This document shows, one piece after another, positions 25,666-34,612 of a stretch of DNA of 64,000 nucleotides (position 1 is its first letter; the number at the start of each line of letters is the position of its first letter). Both the position numbers and the translations under genes were made by a program. This stretch comes from Azospirillum sp. B510 (lineage in GTDB: Bacteria; Pseudomonadota; Alphaproteobacteria; Azospirillales; Azospirillaceae): contig NC_013854.1 in assembly GCF_000010725.1 (NCBI RefSeq), positions 835,001 through 899,000 of the forward strand, read 5' to 3'. The notes below the pieces were generated by a model. That model did no database searches. It was not told the DNA's origin and saw only the letters and a program-made list of their open reading frames with translations.

Positions 25666-27030
25666 ATGTCCGCACCCCCGACCACGCGCGGCGAACCCAT
25701 CACCGACCGCCGCCAACTGGCGGCCTATCTCGAATCCGGCTGCAAGCCGGCGCCGGACTGGCGCATCGGGACCGAGCACGAGAAATTCGCCTACCGCACC
25801 TCTGACCTGCGGCCGCTGACCTATGACGGACCGGACGGCATCCGTGAGCTGCTGACCCGGATGACCCGTTTCGGCTGGCAGCCGGTGGAGGAGAAGGGCA
25901 ACATCATCGCCCTGGTCCAGGACAAGGCCAACATCACGCTGGAGCCCGGCGGGCAGGTCGAGCTGTCCGGCGCCCCGCTGGAGACCCTGCACCAGACCTG
26001 CGCCGAGGTGCATCGCCACCTGCGCCAGGTGAAGGAGGTCGGGGCCGAACTCGGCATCGCCATGATGGGGCTGGGCTTCCAGCCGAAATGGACGCGCGGC
26101 GACATCCCCTGGATGCCCAAGGGCCGCTACAAGATCATGCGCGACTACATGCCCAAGGTCGGCTCGCTCGGCCTCGACATGATGACGCGGACCTGCACGG
26201 TGCAGGTCAATCTCGACTTCTCCTCCGAAGCCGACATGGTGAAGAAGTTCCGGGTGTCGCTGGCGCTCCAGCCGATCGCGACGGCGCTGTTCGCCATGTC
26301 CCCCTTCACCGAGGGCAAGCCGAACGGCTTCCAGAGCTTCCGCAGCCATATCTGGACCGACACCGATCCGGACCGCACCGGCGACATCCCCTTCGTCTTC
26401 GAGGACGGCTTCGGCTTCGAGCGCTATGTCGATTATCTGCTCGATACGCCGATGTATTTCGTCTATCGCGATGGCGCCTACATCGACGCGGCGGGCCAGT
26501 CATTCCGCGATTTCCTCGACGGCAGGCTGCCGGCGCTGCCGGGCGAGCTGCCGCTGATCACCGACTGGGCCGACCACACCACCACCGCCTTCCCCGAAGC
26601 GCGTCTGAAGAAATATCTGGAGATGCGCGGCGCCGACGGCGGCCCGTGGCGCAGCCTGTGCGCGCTGCCGGCCCTGTGGGTCGGGCTGCTCTATGATCAG
26701 GTGGCGCTCGACGCGGCCTGGGATCTGGTGAAGGGCTGGACGATGGCGGAACGCGCGCATCTGCGCGCCGAGGTGCCGCGGTCGGGCCTGCGCACGACGT
26801 TCCGTGACGGGACTGTGCGCGATGTGGCGCTGGAGATGCTGGCGATCGCCCGCGACGGTCTGGCGCGGCGCGCCCGCAACGACAATTGGGGCGACGACGA
26901 GACCCACTTCCTCGACACGCTCCAGCTCGTCGCCGAGACCGGCCGCAGCCCCGCCGACGAGCTTCTGGAGAAGTTCAACGGCCCCTGGGGCGGCAGCGTC
27001 GATCCGGTGTTCAAGGAATACGCGTACTGA
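25666..27030 (+). CDS. gshA: Glutamate-cysteine ligase (plant/alphaproteobacterial type)
   Basis: A 454-residue enzyme that makes gamma-glutamylcysteine, the first step of glutathione synthesis. [12 protein letters not shown] near residue 35 holds the metal-binding glutamates; [23 protein letters not shown] and [17 protein letters not shown] are conserved in the plant-type family, as is the length. Glutathione matters for redox balance and metal handling, but no regulatory link to the copper genes is visible. It lies 48 bases after rsmE and ends with a clear terminator. Confidence 0.95.
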   Translation: MSAPPTTRGEPITDRRQLAAYLESGCKPAPDWRIGTEHEKFAYRTSDLRPLTYDGPDGIRELLTRMTRFGWQPVEEKGNIIALVQDKANITLEPGGQVELSGAPLETLHQTCAEVHRHLRQVKEVGAELGIAMMGLGFQPKWTRGDIPWMPKGRYKIMRDYMPKVGSLGLDMMTRTCTVQVNLDFSSEADMVKKFRVSLALQPIATALFAMSPFTEGKPNGFQSFRSHIWTDTDPDRTGDIPFVFEDGFGFERYVDYLLDTPMYFVYRDGAYIDAAGQSFRDFLDGRLPALPGELPLITDWADHTTTAFPEARLKKYLEMRGADGGPWRSLCALPALWVGLLYDQVALDAAWDLVKGWTMAERAHLRAEVPRSGLRTTFRDGTVRDVALEMLAIARDGLARRARNDNWGDDETHFLDTLQLVAETGRSPADELLEKFNGPWGGSVDPVFKEYAY

Positions 27031-27040
27031 GTGGTCAAAT

Positions 27041-27075
27041 GGGGGCTGGCGTCCGTGCGTCAGCCCCCGTTTTTA
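27041..27075 (+). terminator. Terminator between convergent gshA and the nif ferredoxin gene
   Basis: An 11-bp stem with one mismatch (GGGGGCTGGCG / CGTCAGCCCCC) is followed by GTTTTTA on the plus strand. The T-run overlaps the ferredoxin stop codon, so this hairpin may also end the leftward nif transcript. Confidence 0.8.
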
Positions 27076-27366
27076 CGCCGCCACCGGCGCATGGGTGATG
27101 CAGCTCTTGGAGCACACCTTGGAGCAGCTTTCGCAGCCGATGCAGTTGGCCGCCTCCTTGACCGTCATGATCTTCTTCTCGGCCTCGTCGTCGAAGGCGT
27201 CGACGATGTCGCCATCCTCGGTCAGGCCGATCATGTCGAGCACGCCGCGCCCGCAGACCTTGAAGCAGCGGCCGCAGCCGATGCACTGCTTCTGGTCGAT
27301 GGATTGGACGAATTTCGGGGTCCAGCTCTGACCACCGCGGGTGGTGCCGGTCAGGAATTCTGCCAT
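27073..27366 (-). CDS. fdxB: Nif-specific ferredoxin III (2[4Fe-4S])
   Basis: A 97-residue ferredoxin with two cluster motifs: C28-x2-C31-x2-C34-x3-C38 and C75-x2-C78-x2-C81-x3-C85 (plus C89). An acidic insertion separates them, typical of nif-linked ferredoxin III. Such ferredoxins support nitrogenase cofactor assembly or electron supply. It is the last gene of the nifENX operon, 57 bases after the small DUF683 gene. Confidence 0.92.
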   Translation of the reverse strand: MAEFLTGTTRGGQSWTPKFVQSIDQKQCIGCGRCFKVCGRGVLDMIGLTEDGDIVDAFDDEAEKKIMTVKEAANCIGCESCSKVCSKSCITHAPVAA

Positions 27367-27423
27367 GGGGAATGCTCCTCTCGGGGAAAGGGTGCGCCTA
27401 AGCTCTTCTTTGGCGATGGAGGG

Positions 27424-27624
27424 TTACGCCGTCTCCAGCGCCTTCAGCGCCGCCCGCTTCTCCGTCAGGGTTTTGAAGGCGTCATAGGTCTCCTGCGCCA
27501 CCGTCAGGATGGACTGCCAGTTCTGCGGCAGCTCTTCCGACAGATCATGCAGATCCATCTTCTTCTGGGTGGCGCGGGCGTTCAGCTTCTTGATCTCGTC
27601 CTTCAGGGCGTCGATGTCGCTCAT
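27424..27624 (-). CDS. Small nif-associated helical protein (DUF683 / CCE_0567 family)
   Basis: A 66-residue protein predicted as two antiparallel helices (MSDIDALKDEIKKLNARATQ and the LTVAQETYDAFKTLTEKRAALKAL segment). Members are found almost only in nif operons directly after nifX and its partner. A cyanobacterial relative is a helical-hairpin protein with metal-binding potential. The exact job in FeMo-cofactor maturation is unknown. Spacing to neighbours is short, consistent with one transcript. Confidence 0.9.
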   Translation of the reverse strand: MSDIDALKDEIKKLNARATQKKMDLHDLSEELPQNWQSILTVAQETYDAFKTLTEKRAALKALETA

Positions 27625-27642
27625 GGTCGTGGTCCCGGTCGA

Positions 27643-28098
27643 TCAGAGGTTGGCGACATCGGGATATTCCCGGATCAGCTCCACCGCGTCCTCGACCAGC
27701 TTGGCACCGTCGGCGGCCAGCTTTTCGATGCTGGGGAAGCCGAAGCGGTGGACGTCGCGCAGCGTCTTCGACACCACCACCAGCCGCCCGGTGGTGAGGA
27801 TCATGCGGCCGAAGCCCTCGTGGCTCATCTTCATCATCGGCGAGGCCATCATGCCGGTCCGCTTCTCCACCGTGACGCCGACCGCCTTGTAGAACAGTTC
27901 CAGCCGCCACAGCGTGTCGGGGTCGGGATCGCCGATGATCGGGATGGCGGCCCGCGCCTCCCTGTCCAGGATGAAGGGGGCGAGCAGGGCCTCGTCGGGC
28001 TTGCCTTCCCAGGCGCCATAGCTGTCCTCGGCACGGAACAGCAGCACCAGCGTCTTCACGAACTGGTCGGCGACGGATATCTCGGCCACATCAGCCAT
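27643..28098 (-). CDS. NifX-associated nitrogen fixation protein (DUF269)
   Basis: A 151-residue protein of the DUF269 family that always accompanies nifX. Recognisable blocks are [68 protein letters not shown] and [17 protein letters not shown]. Its role in FeMo-cofactor traffic is inferred from context only. The ATG at 28098 lies two bases after the nifX stop, with GAGGAGG inside nifX, so translation is probably coupled. Confidence 0.92.
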   Translation of the reverse strand: MADVAEISVADQFVKTLVLLFRAEDSYGAWEGKPDEALLAPFILDREARAAIPIIGDPDPDTLWRLELFYKAVGVTVEKRTGMMASPMMKMSHEGFGRMILTTGRLVVVSKTLRDVHRFGFPSIEKLAADGAKLVEDAVELIREYPDVANL

Positions 28099-28100
28099 GC

Positions 28101-28499
28101 TCAGACCTCCTCCTCGTCGAAATGGAATGCGGGCGTCTCGCCCATCGCCTTGCGCAGCCAGGGCGGCGGGTTGCCGTTCAGCGTCTGGACCAGCTTGTCG
28201 AGCAGGGCGGGGATGGCTTCGGTCGCCTCGACCTTCACCGGATGGATCTTCTTCGCCACCACGCGGGCGGCGGCCGAGGCGCCGATGGCCGACAGATAGA
28301 GGATGGCGACGTCGGCCAGCGCCTCCAGCTTGGGCACCAGCTTGTCCTCGTTGCCGTCCTCGAACATCGAGCCGCCGAACTGGAAGGTCTCCAGAAAGGC
28401 ATGGCCCTGGCGGTCGACCTGATAGACGGCGATGTTCTTGGCCCAGCCGAAATGCGCATCGACATGCTGCATGTCCTGGGTGCAGAAAGCGACCTTCAT
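28101..28499 (-). CDS. nifX: Nitrogenase cofactor carrier protein NifX
   Basis: A 132-residue protein of the NifX/NifY/NafY dinitrogenase iron-molybdenum cofactor family. The fold starts with [28 protein letters not shown] and includes [31 protein letters not shown]. NifX binds NifB-co and a FeMo-co precursor and shuttles it near NifEN. The ATG at 28499 has AGGAGG upstream. The C-terminus (FHFDEEEV) is acidic. It sits 38 bases after nifN. Confidence 0.93.
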   Translation of the reverse strand: MKVAFCTQDMQHVDAHFGWAKNIAVYQVDRQGHAFLETFQFGGSMFEDGNEDKLVPKLEALADVAILYLSAIGASAAARVVAKKIHPVKVEATEAIPALLDKLVQTLNGNPPPWLRKAMGETPAFHFDEEEV

Positions 28500-28537
28500 C
28501 GATCCTCCTTTGGTCGGGCGTGGGGCCTGCACCACGC

Positions 28538-29935
28538 TCAGACGGCGTTGCATCCGCATGATCCGCCTCCGCAGCCGTGGGATTCCCCGTGGTGGTCGTC
28601 GTCGTGGCCCTGACCGCCATGACCGTGCTCGTGGTCCATCTCGCGGGCGAGGAACCGGTTGCCGATGTCGCATAGCAGCTCGCGCGTGCCGCGGTAGCCG
28701 ACCTGGACCCGCAGCCCCGCCCCCAGCCGGTCGAACATCGGCAGGCCCATGCGGTGCAGCGTCACGCCGATCCGGGCCGCCCCCTGCCGCCCGTGCGAGT
28801 TGGAGACGATCAGGTCGGCGTCGCGCGCCAGAGTCTCCACATCGGAATGGTCGCCGACCATGATGGTGGCGGCCTTCAGCCGCTCCAGCACCGGGCTTTG
28901 CGTCGGCGACACCGCGGCGACCACCTCCGCCCCCATGTCGGCGAGGAAGCCGGTGACGGCGTAGAGCAGGTCGGGCTCCAGCGCCACGGCGATGCGTTTG
29001 CGGCTGAAGAAGAAATGCCCGTCCAGCATGGCGTCGACCAGGCTCTCGCGCTGGCGGCGCAGCCGGGCGGGAACCGGCTTGCCCGACAGCTCCATCAACA
29101 GGCGGATCAGCTTGTCCGACGCCTCCAGCCCGGTCAGCCGGCTGAAGAAGTGGCTGGGCACGTCGGTCTTGAGCTCCAGCGCGTTGCCGGCGATGCGCAT
29201 ATGCTCGCCGACCACGATGGTGGCGGCCGACGCGCCCATGGCGCGGATCTGATCGACCGTCACGCCGCCCAGCGAGGTGGCGGTGAAGTCGGTCGGCTGG
29301 CGCCCCGCCATCGACAGCGACAGGTCGGGCAGCAGGATCGGCGACAGGCCGAAGCCCTCGATGATGTCGCGCAACTCCTCGACGTCGCCCGGCGACAGGT
29401 GGCTGCCGGCCAGCACATTGACCTGGGTCGGGATGCGCACCGGAGAGGGTTCGACCAGCCGCTCCACCATGGCGGTGACGGCGGCGGCGAAACCGTCCTC
29501 GAAGCCGCCGGCGAAGTCGGGGGTGTTGGCGAAGACCAGCGCGGTATCGGCCAGGTCGGGATTGCGCTGGCGGAACAGCGTGTATTGCCCGCCCATATCC
29601 TCGCCCTTGGTCTCGGTGACGCCGGTGGTGGCGACGCCGATCATGGCGGGCTTGTTGCGCTCGATGATGGTGCGGATCGCCTGTTCGAGATTGTCGTAAC
29701 CGCCGAGGATGGTGGCGACCTGATCCATCGCCGTGGTTTGCAGCGGGATCGCCTCGCGGAAATGGCGGACCAGCAGGACCAGCCCGAAGGCGGTGCAGCC
29801 CTGCGAGCCGTGGAACAGCGGCAGGCAGCGGTCGATGCCGAGATAGGCCAGCGCCGCCCCCAGCGGCTGGCTCATCTTCAGCGGGTTGGTCGAGGCGGCC
29901 TTGGCGGCGGAGGGGAAGCGCTGGATGTGGGACAT
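28538..29935 (-). CDS. nifN: Nitrogenase FeMo-cofactor scaffold subunit NifN, with His/Cys-rich tail
   Basis: A 465-residue NifK homologue that, with NifE, forms the scaffold on which the FeMo-cofactor is finished. It has the conserved [13 protein letters not shown] cysteine, [20 protein letters not shown] and [14 protein letters not shown] blocks. The last 33 residues (about 433-465) are an unusual tail with seven histidines and three cysteines ([20 protein letters not shown]). Such a tail could hold a metal ion. The ATG at 29935 lies 5 bases after the nifE stop. Confidence 0.95.
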   Translation of the reverse strand: MSHIQRFPSAAKAASTNPLKMSQPLGAALAYLGIDRCLPLFHGSQGCTAFGLVLLVRHFREAIPLQTTAMDQVATILGGYDNLEQAIRTIIERNKPAMIGVATTGVTETKGEDMGGQYTLFRQRNPDLADTALVFANTPDFAGGFEDGFAAAVTAMVERLVEPSPVRIPTQVNVLAGSHLSPGDVEELRDIIEGFGLSPILLPDLSLSMAGRQPTDFTATSLGGVTVDQIRAMGASAATIVVGEHMRIAGNALELKTDVPSHFFSRLTGLEASDKLIRLLMELSGKPVPARLRRQRESLVDAMLDGHFFFSRKRIAVALEPDLLYAVTGFLADMGAEVVAAVSPTQSPVLERLKAATIMVGDHSDVETLARDADLIVSNSHGRQGAARIGVTLHRMGLPMFDRLGAGLRVQVGYRGTRELLCDIGNRFLAREMDHEHGHGGQGHDDDHHGESHGCGGGSCGCNAV

Positions 29936-29940
29936 CGGCC

Positions 29941-31359
29941 TTACTCCGCGGCCATCGAAGGCGTCAGCAGGGTGGAGGAGGGGCCGGACTCCCATGGCGC
30001 CGGCTGGCGGACCTGCCGCCAGATCGGGTTGGACAGCGTCTTGTCGATTTCCTCACACAGGTTGACGATGCCGTCATAGCCGGCATAGGCGTGGTGGCGC
30101 TCCTGGTTGATGTCGAGCCAGGGAACCTTGGCCTTCAAGGAGATGAACTGCGAGCGGCCGCCGGACATCATGATGTCGGCCTGGTTGTCGGCCAGCATCT
30201 TGTGGATGTCGCGCGGCTTCAGATCGTCCCACTGGTGGAACTCCTCGCCCTTCATCTTCCTGATGCGCTCCTTGTCCTCCTTGGTCGATTTCTTGGTCGA
30301 GGTGCCGAGGATGGTCAGCCCGGCGCCTTCCAGCGCGCTGACCATCGACCAGCTCTTGACCCCGCCGGTGAACAGCAGGACGCGCTTGCCGTCGAAGCGC
30401 GGCTTGTAGGGTTCCAGCCGGCGCCAGACCCGGCTCTCCTCGCGCGCGATCACGCCTTCGGCGCGGTCGATCAGGCTCTTGTCGGCGCCGCGCTCCACCA
30501 GCATGCGGGTCATGGTGCGCAGCGTGTCCGACATGTCGGAGACCCCGTAGAAGGAGCCTTCGAAATAGGGGATGCCGTAGCGCTCCTGCATCTTGCGGCC
30601 GACATTCACCAGCGCCTGGCTGCACACCATCATGGTGACGCGGGCGCGGTGGGCCTGCGCCACCTCCTGGTAGCGGCCATCGCCGGAGATGCAGGACAAC
30701 AGGCGGATGCCGATCTCGTCCAGCAGCGGCTTGACCAGCCACAGCTCTCCCGCGAGGTTATATTCCCCGATGATGCAGACGTCGGTCGGGGTGGTGTGGT
30801 CGGGTTCGACCGTGCCGATGACATGGTCGAGCAGGGCCTCCCCGGCCAGCTTGTTGCCGAGATTCTTCGATCCGACGAAGCCGGGAGCATCGACCGGGAT
30901 CACCGGTTTGCCCAGCTTCTGGCTGGCGAATTTGCACACCGCGGCGATGTCGTCGCCGGTCATCGCCGGCACGCAGGTCTGATAGACGAAGACCGCCGGC
31001 GGGTCGTATTGCTGAACGATCTCCTTGATGGCGCGGTAGAGCTTCTTCTCGCCGCCGCCGATGACGTCCAGCTCCGAGAGATCGGTGGTGAAGCCGGTGC
31101 GGTAGAGTTGCGAGCCCGAGGATTTGGCGCCGCGGTTGTCCCAGCTGTTGCCGAGGCAAGCGATCGGGCCATGGACGAGATGGGCGGCGTCGGCGATCGG
31201 TTGCAGCACGATCATCGCCCCGTCATAGGCGCAGCCGCCGGCCGCCGCCCCCGGCTTCAGCGATTTGGTGCAGCCCTTCTTCTTCTCCTTGGCCGACTTG
31301 GCCTGGTTGGTCGCGCAGCCCGGTTCGTTGAAGACATCCTGGATCTTGTCCTGGAGCAT
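29941..31359 (-). CDS. nifE: Nitrogenase FeMo-cofactor scaffold subunit NifE
   Basis: A 472-residue NifD homologue. The N-terminal CTKSLKPGAAAGGCAYDGAMI and HGPIACLGNSWDNRG hold cluster-binding cysteines; QTCVPAMTGDDIAAVC and the LPYK/PWLDINQERHHAYAGYDGI region follow. With NifN it forms the alpha2beta2 scaffold that receives NifB-co and incorporates Mo and homocitrate with help of NifH. The ATG at 31359 has GGGAGAAG upstream. It leads the operon nifE-N-X-DUF269-DUF683-fdxB, transcribed from a sigma-54 promoter. Confidence 0.96.
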   Translation of the reverse strand: MLQDKIQDVFNEPGCATNQAKSAKEKKKGCTKSLKPGAAAGGCAYDGAMIVLQPIADAAHLVHGPIACLGNSWDNRGAKSSGSQLYRTGFTTDLSELDVIGGGEKKLYRAIKEIVQQYDPPAVFVYQTCVPAMTGDDIAAVCKFASQKLGKPVIPVDAPGFVGSKNLGNKLAGEALLDHVIGTVEPDHTTPTDVCIIGEYNLAGELWLVKPLLDEIGIRLLSCISGDGRYQEVAQAHRARVTMMVCSQALVNVGRKMQERYGIPYFEGSFYGVSDMSDTLRTMTRMLVERGADKSLIDRAEGVIAREESRVWRRLEPYKPRFDGKRVLLFTGGVKSWSMVSALEGAGLTILGTSTKKSTKEDKERIRKMKGEEFHQWDDLKPRDIHKMLADNQADIMMSGGRSQFISLKAKVPWLDINQERHHAYAGYDGIVNLCEEIDKTLSNPIWRQVRQPAPWESGPSSTLLTPSMAAE

Positions 31360-31405
31360 GCCCGCTTCTCCCATCCTGGCGCCGGAAATGGCTCTGGGGG
31401 AAGAG

Positions 31406-31422
31406 ATGCAGGGGGCGTGCCA
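31406..31422 (-). promoter_or_regulatory. Sigma-54 (-24/-12) promoter of nifENX
   Basis: On the minus strand TGGCACG CCCC CTGCA reads from 31422. The invariant GG and GC are separated by exactly 10 bases, and the -24 half is a perfect match. It lies about 48 bases before the nifE start. Confidence 0.88.
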
Positions 31423-31466
31423 ACGCATAAGATATTGATATAAAACACTATCTCTGAGCAGGTCAT

Positions 31467-31482
31467 TGTGCGATACCCGACA
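31467..31482 (-). promoter_or_regulatory. NifA upstream activator site 1 of nifE (TGT-N10-ACA)
   Basis: TGTGCGATACCCGACA is an exact TGT-N10-ACA match, about 57 bases upstream of the -12 element. With site 2 it forms a larger inverted repeat. Confidence 0.8.
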
Positions 31483-31493
31483 ATGGCGGGCTT

Positions 31494-31509
31494 TGTAGGG
31501 TATCGCACA
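31494..31509 (-). promoter_or_regulatory. NifA upstream activator site 2 of nifE (TGT-N10-ACA)
   Basis: TGTAGGGTATCGCACA is a second exact TGT-N10-ACA match. Its last 12 bases (31498-31509) are the perfect inverse of the first 12 bases of site 1 (31467-31478). Confidence 0.8.
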
Positions 31510-31554
31510 GCGTCGCCCACGGGGCCGTGTCGGTTTCGCTCCCGGCGCGGCGGT

Positions 31555-31893
31555 TCAGCGGGCCAGCACCCGGGCGGCGTTCTTGGTCTCGGAAACCGCC
31601 GACGCGCTCCGCATGTTGGTCGACATGTCGCCGGTCGCGGCGCTCTGTTCCACCACGGCGCCGGCGGAAACGGTAACGAATTCCAGCGGATTCGACATCG
31701 ATTGCCGGATGGCGCCAAGCGATCAGACGACCTCCACCAAGACTGTCTGCATTCCTTCGATCTCCTTGGAAATCTGCGCGGTCGCGTTCGCCGATTGGTT
31801 GGCCAGATTTCTGACCTCGTTGGCGATCGAGCTGATGACATCGACGATGCCACCCATCGCCTTGGCGACCTCCGACAGTCGTCCGGCATCATT
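31555..31893 (-). pseudogene. Relic of a methyl-accepting chemotaxis protein gene
   Basis: Reading leftwards from 31893, one frame encodes receptor-like sequence: DAGRLSEVAKAMGG, DVISSIANEVRNLANQSANA, then TAQISKEIEGMQTVLVEVV. An in-frame TGA follows, then SLGAIRQSM, EFVTVSAGAVVEQSAATGDMSTNM and a terminal stop at 31555. This resembles the distal arm of a chemoreceptor signalling domain, but the tip, the HAMP and the sensor are missing and an internal stop interrupts it. It is a decayed fragment lying between the NifA sites of nifE and an intact chemoreceptor gene. Confidence 0.8.
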
Positions 31894-32196
31894 GTGACGG
31901 TGCTATTGGTTTTGAAAACAGGCGCATGCGGGAAATGCAAGAAATCCGCCCATGCCGTCCTCTTTCAGGGGCGATGGATCGGAGCGGGCATGACGATGAC
32001 CTCATCGACGCTGTCGATGATCCGATACCACGTCCGCCCGCAGGGAGGACGGCCGTCAGGGGATTTGGGACGGGAGCCGGGATCGGAGTTCAATAAGCAT
32101 CAGACAGACTCTGGCCTTTTGATTTCTCGTGCGACCGCTCCGGGGGGTGAGCCGGGGCCGGCATCAAGGGGGATGCCGGCTTCGACGGACCGGCCG
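31894..32196 (-). other. Intergenic region after the chemoreceptor gene, with hairpin
   Basis: No gene is seen. A 9-bp perfect stem (GCCGGCATC / GATGCCGGC, 32157-32165 and 32172-32180) lies 17 bases past the stop of the leftward chemoreceptor and may end its transcript, though no T-run follows on that strand. Confidence 0.45.
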
Positions 32197-34149
32197 TCAA
32201 CTGGCGCGAACCTCCTGGATGAAATGGTCGACCTCGGTCGACAGCCGCGCCGCTTCGTCGAACAGGGCGGCGGCCGCGTCCAGCACCTGCTGGGCGGCCT
32301 CGCCGGTGCCGTGCGCAATCTCCTGGACGCCGCCGATGTTGCTGGAGATCTCCTGGGTGCCGATGGCGGCCTGCTGGATGTTGCGGGCGATCTCGCGGGT
32401 CGCGGTGTTCTGTTGTTCCACGGCGGAGGCGATCGTCGCCGAAACCTCGTTCACCTGAGTGATGATGGTGGCGATGTTCTGGATGGCGTCGACGGCGCTG
32501 TCGGTCGCCATCTGCATCGCGGAAATCTGGGTGGAGATTTCCTCCGTCGCCTTGGCCGTCTGGGTCGCCAGCCCCTTCACCTCGCTGGCGACGACGGCGA
32601 AGCCCTTGCCGGCTTCCCCGGCGCGCGCCGCCTCGATGGTGGCGTTCAGCGCCAGAAGATTGGTCTGGCTGGCGATCTGGTTGATCAACTGCACCACGGC
32701 GCCGATGTCGCGCGCCTGCTCCGCCAGCATCTGCACATTGCGGGAGGCTTCGTCGGACCGCTGGGTCGCCGCCCGCGCCACTTCGCCCGATTGGGTGACC
32801 TGACGCGAGATCTCGCCGATGGAGGCGGTCATCTCCTCCGCCGCCGCGGCGACGGTCTGGACATTGGCCGACGCCTCTTCCGAGGCGGCGGCCACCAGGG
32901 TGGCGCGGTTGCGTCCGTTCTCCGCCATGCCCGACAGATCCTGGGAATTCGCCTTCATCCGCCCGGCCGATCCCGTCACCTGTCCGACGATGGCCTTCAC
33001 CTTGGCTTCGAAGCTGTCGGCCATGCGGTTCAGCGCCTCGCGCTTTTCCTCCTCCGCCCGGGTCCGCATGAGGTTGACCTCCTCCTCCATGGCCCGGTTC
33101 TGGATCAGGCTTTCCTTGAAAAACTCCAGCGACCGCGCCATCGCGCCGATCTCGTCCCGGCGGTCGAGGTCGGGAATGGCGACATCCAGCGTGCCATGGC
33201 TCAGCCGTCCCATGGCGTCGGTGATCCGCAGGATCGGCCGGGCGACGAAGCGGCCGATCAGCAGGCCGAGCAGCGGCACGACGAAGAGGATGGTGCCCAG
33301 GGTGGAGACCGTCAGGACCTTCGCCAGCAGAGCGGTCGGCGCCAGGATCTTGGCGCGGTCCATCGACACCCCGACATACCAGGTGACGCTGGGCAGATTG
33401 CGGATGCGGAAGAAATGCACCTCGCGGTCATCGCCGGTGTCGATCACCGCTCCCTCCGCCGGCTTGTGACCGAAGGGTTTCAGGACGGCGTTCGCATCGG
33501 GATGGACCAGGATCTGGCCGTCGCCATCGGCCAGGAACAGGAAGCCCTTGCCCTCCAGCCCGAAGGAGCCGAGGAAGCCGACGAGCATGTCCAGCGTCAG
33601 GTCGGCGCCGGCGACGCCGCGCAGCTTGCCGGCGGTGACGAGCGGCTTGGCCGCGGTGACCACCAGCTTCTTCGTCGTCGCGTCCTGATAGGGTTCGGAC
33701 AGGGTCAGCCCCTTGGCGGCGACGGCGGATTTGTACCAGGGGCGCTGGCGCGGGTCGTAGCCCGCCGGCGGCGGCACCGGGTTGAAGGTGGTGAAGCGCC
33801 CGTCCGCCTCGGCCCCGAAATAGACCTCCGAGAAGGTGTCTTGCAGGATCGGCCTCGATACGATGGGGAGGAGAGTCGCGTCGGCGGCGGTGGCGATGTC
33901 GTCGGCGACCAGACGGATCAGCATCAGACGGCCTTCCAGCCATTTCTCGATACCGTCGGAGGCCGCTTCCCCGGCCGTCCTGATCTTGCCGTCGATCTCG
34001 TCGTCCAGCGATCGGGAGGAGATTTCATAAACCCACAAGCCCAGCGCGCCGACCGAAAGCGTGATCAGGATGGTCGCCGCCGCGAGAATCTGATGAATGA
34101 ATTTCCGCGGCTTCTGCCCATTTCCGGAAATGGACGTCGACTGGGTCAT
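32197..34149 (-). CDS. Methyl-accepting chemotaxis protein (dCache sensor) inside the nif cluster
   Basis: About 650 residues: a first membrane helix ([21 protein letters not shown]), a periplasmic double Cache sensor (about residues 45-290; [41 protein letters not shown]), a second membrane helix ([21 protein letters not shown]), HAMP, and the MCP signalling domain with the tip [38 protein letters not shown]. The YDPRQRPWY block is typical of Cache domains that bind amino acids or other small acids. GGGAGACAGC precedes the ATG at 34149. A good -10 (TATACT) lies about 60 bases upstream. It separates nifHDK from nifENX. Confidence 0.92.
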   Translation of the reverse strand: MTQSTSISGNGQKPRKFIHQILAAATILITLSVGALGLWVYEISSRSLDDEIDGKIRTAGEAASDGIEKWLEGRLMLIRLVADDIATAADATLLPIVSRPILQDTFSEVYFGAEADGRFTTFNPVPPPAGYDPRQRPWYKSAVAAKGLTLSEPYQDATTKKLVVTAAKPLVTAGKLRGVAGADLTLDMLVGFLGSFGLEGKGFLFLADGDGQILVHPDANAVLKPFGHKPAEGAVIDTGDDREVHFFRIRNLPSVTWYVGVSMDRAKILAPTALLAKVLTVSTLGTILFVVPLLGLLIGRFVARPILRITDAMGRLSHGTLDVAIPDLDRRDEIGAMARSLEFFKESLIQNRAMEEEVNLMRTRAEEEKREALNRMADSFEAKVKAIVGQVTGSAGRMKANSQDLSGMAENGRNRATLVAAASEEASANVQTVAAAAEEMTASIGEISRQVTQSGEVARAATQRSDEASRNVQMLAEQARDIGAVVQLINQIASQTNLLALNATIEAARAGEAGKGFAVVASEVKGLATQTAKATEEISTQISAMQMATDSAVDAIQNIATIITQVNEVSATIASAVEQQNTATREIARNIQQAAIGTQEISSNIGGVQEIAHGTGEAAQQVLDAAAALFDEAARLSTEVDHFIQEVRAS

Positions 34150-34432
34150 GCTGTCTCCCAAGGTCGGAATGCGTCTTGCGCCGATCGACGAAGGACCGAT
34201 CCGGGAGAGTATAAGGTCAGCGGACAGTGATGGGACCCGCCAAAATCAAGTCACCGGTACAATTCATATATTTGAAACATTGAGCCTTCGGCATCATGGA
34301 TGCATCGTTCCCTTGCGCAGGAGGCCGCTCTATTTCCCGATCCCGGCGCATATTGATTGCTGTTCGGGATAATTATCCAGCGCAGCGATTCAAGAGGCTG
34401 ACTCTTTGAGGGCTATGTTTGCCGGAGACCAT

Positions 34433-34476
34433 CCCACCCATGATGATGGCGGCATGGCGCCATCATCATGGGTGGG
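34433..34476. repeat. 19-bp perfect inverted repeat downstream of nifK
   Basis: CCCACCCATGATGATGGCG and its exact inverse are separated by 6 bases (GCATGG). It is one of the longest perfect hairpins in the window. There is no T-run on either side, so it may be a messenger-stabilising structure, a protein site or a boundary element rather than a terminator. Confidence 0.7.
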
Positions 34477-34489
34477 TGACATAAAGAAA

Positions 34490-34521
34490 GCCGGGAGGCG
34501 CCGTCGCGGGCGCTTCCCGGC
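34490..34521 (-). terminator. Probable terminator of nifHDK
   Basis: A 12-bp stem with one wobble (GCCGGGAGGCGC / GCGCTTCCCGGC) is followed on the minus strand by TTTCTTTATG. It lies about 90 bases past the nifK stop. Confidence 0.7.
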
Positions 34522-34612
34522 CTGAGGGAGCCGGCGGGCCGGAGGGATGGAAACCCCGGCCCGTCGGGTGGGCTGCAAGCGATGCTCTGGAACCGCCGTC
34601 CTGAACAGCCGG

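Larger units (their letters stand above)
34150..34612. other. Intergenic region between nifK and the chemoreceptor gene
   Basis: It holds the hairpins listed separately (34433-34476 and 34490-34521), a perfect 12-bp palindrome GGATAATTATCC at 34367-34378, and an AT-rich stretch around 34250-34290 that may carry the chemoreceptor promoter. I found no sigma-54 element or NifA site here, so the chemoreceptor is probably not nif-regulated through its own promoter. Confidence 0.5.

Noticed and set aside
31468..34230. A 920-codon open frame on the plus strand across the chemoreceptor region
   Set aside because: It is antisense to a complete chemoreceptor gene with clear domains. Its product is Gly/Arg/His-rich without any motif, as expected for mirror frames in GC-rich DNA.
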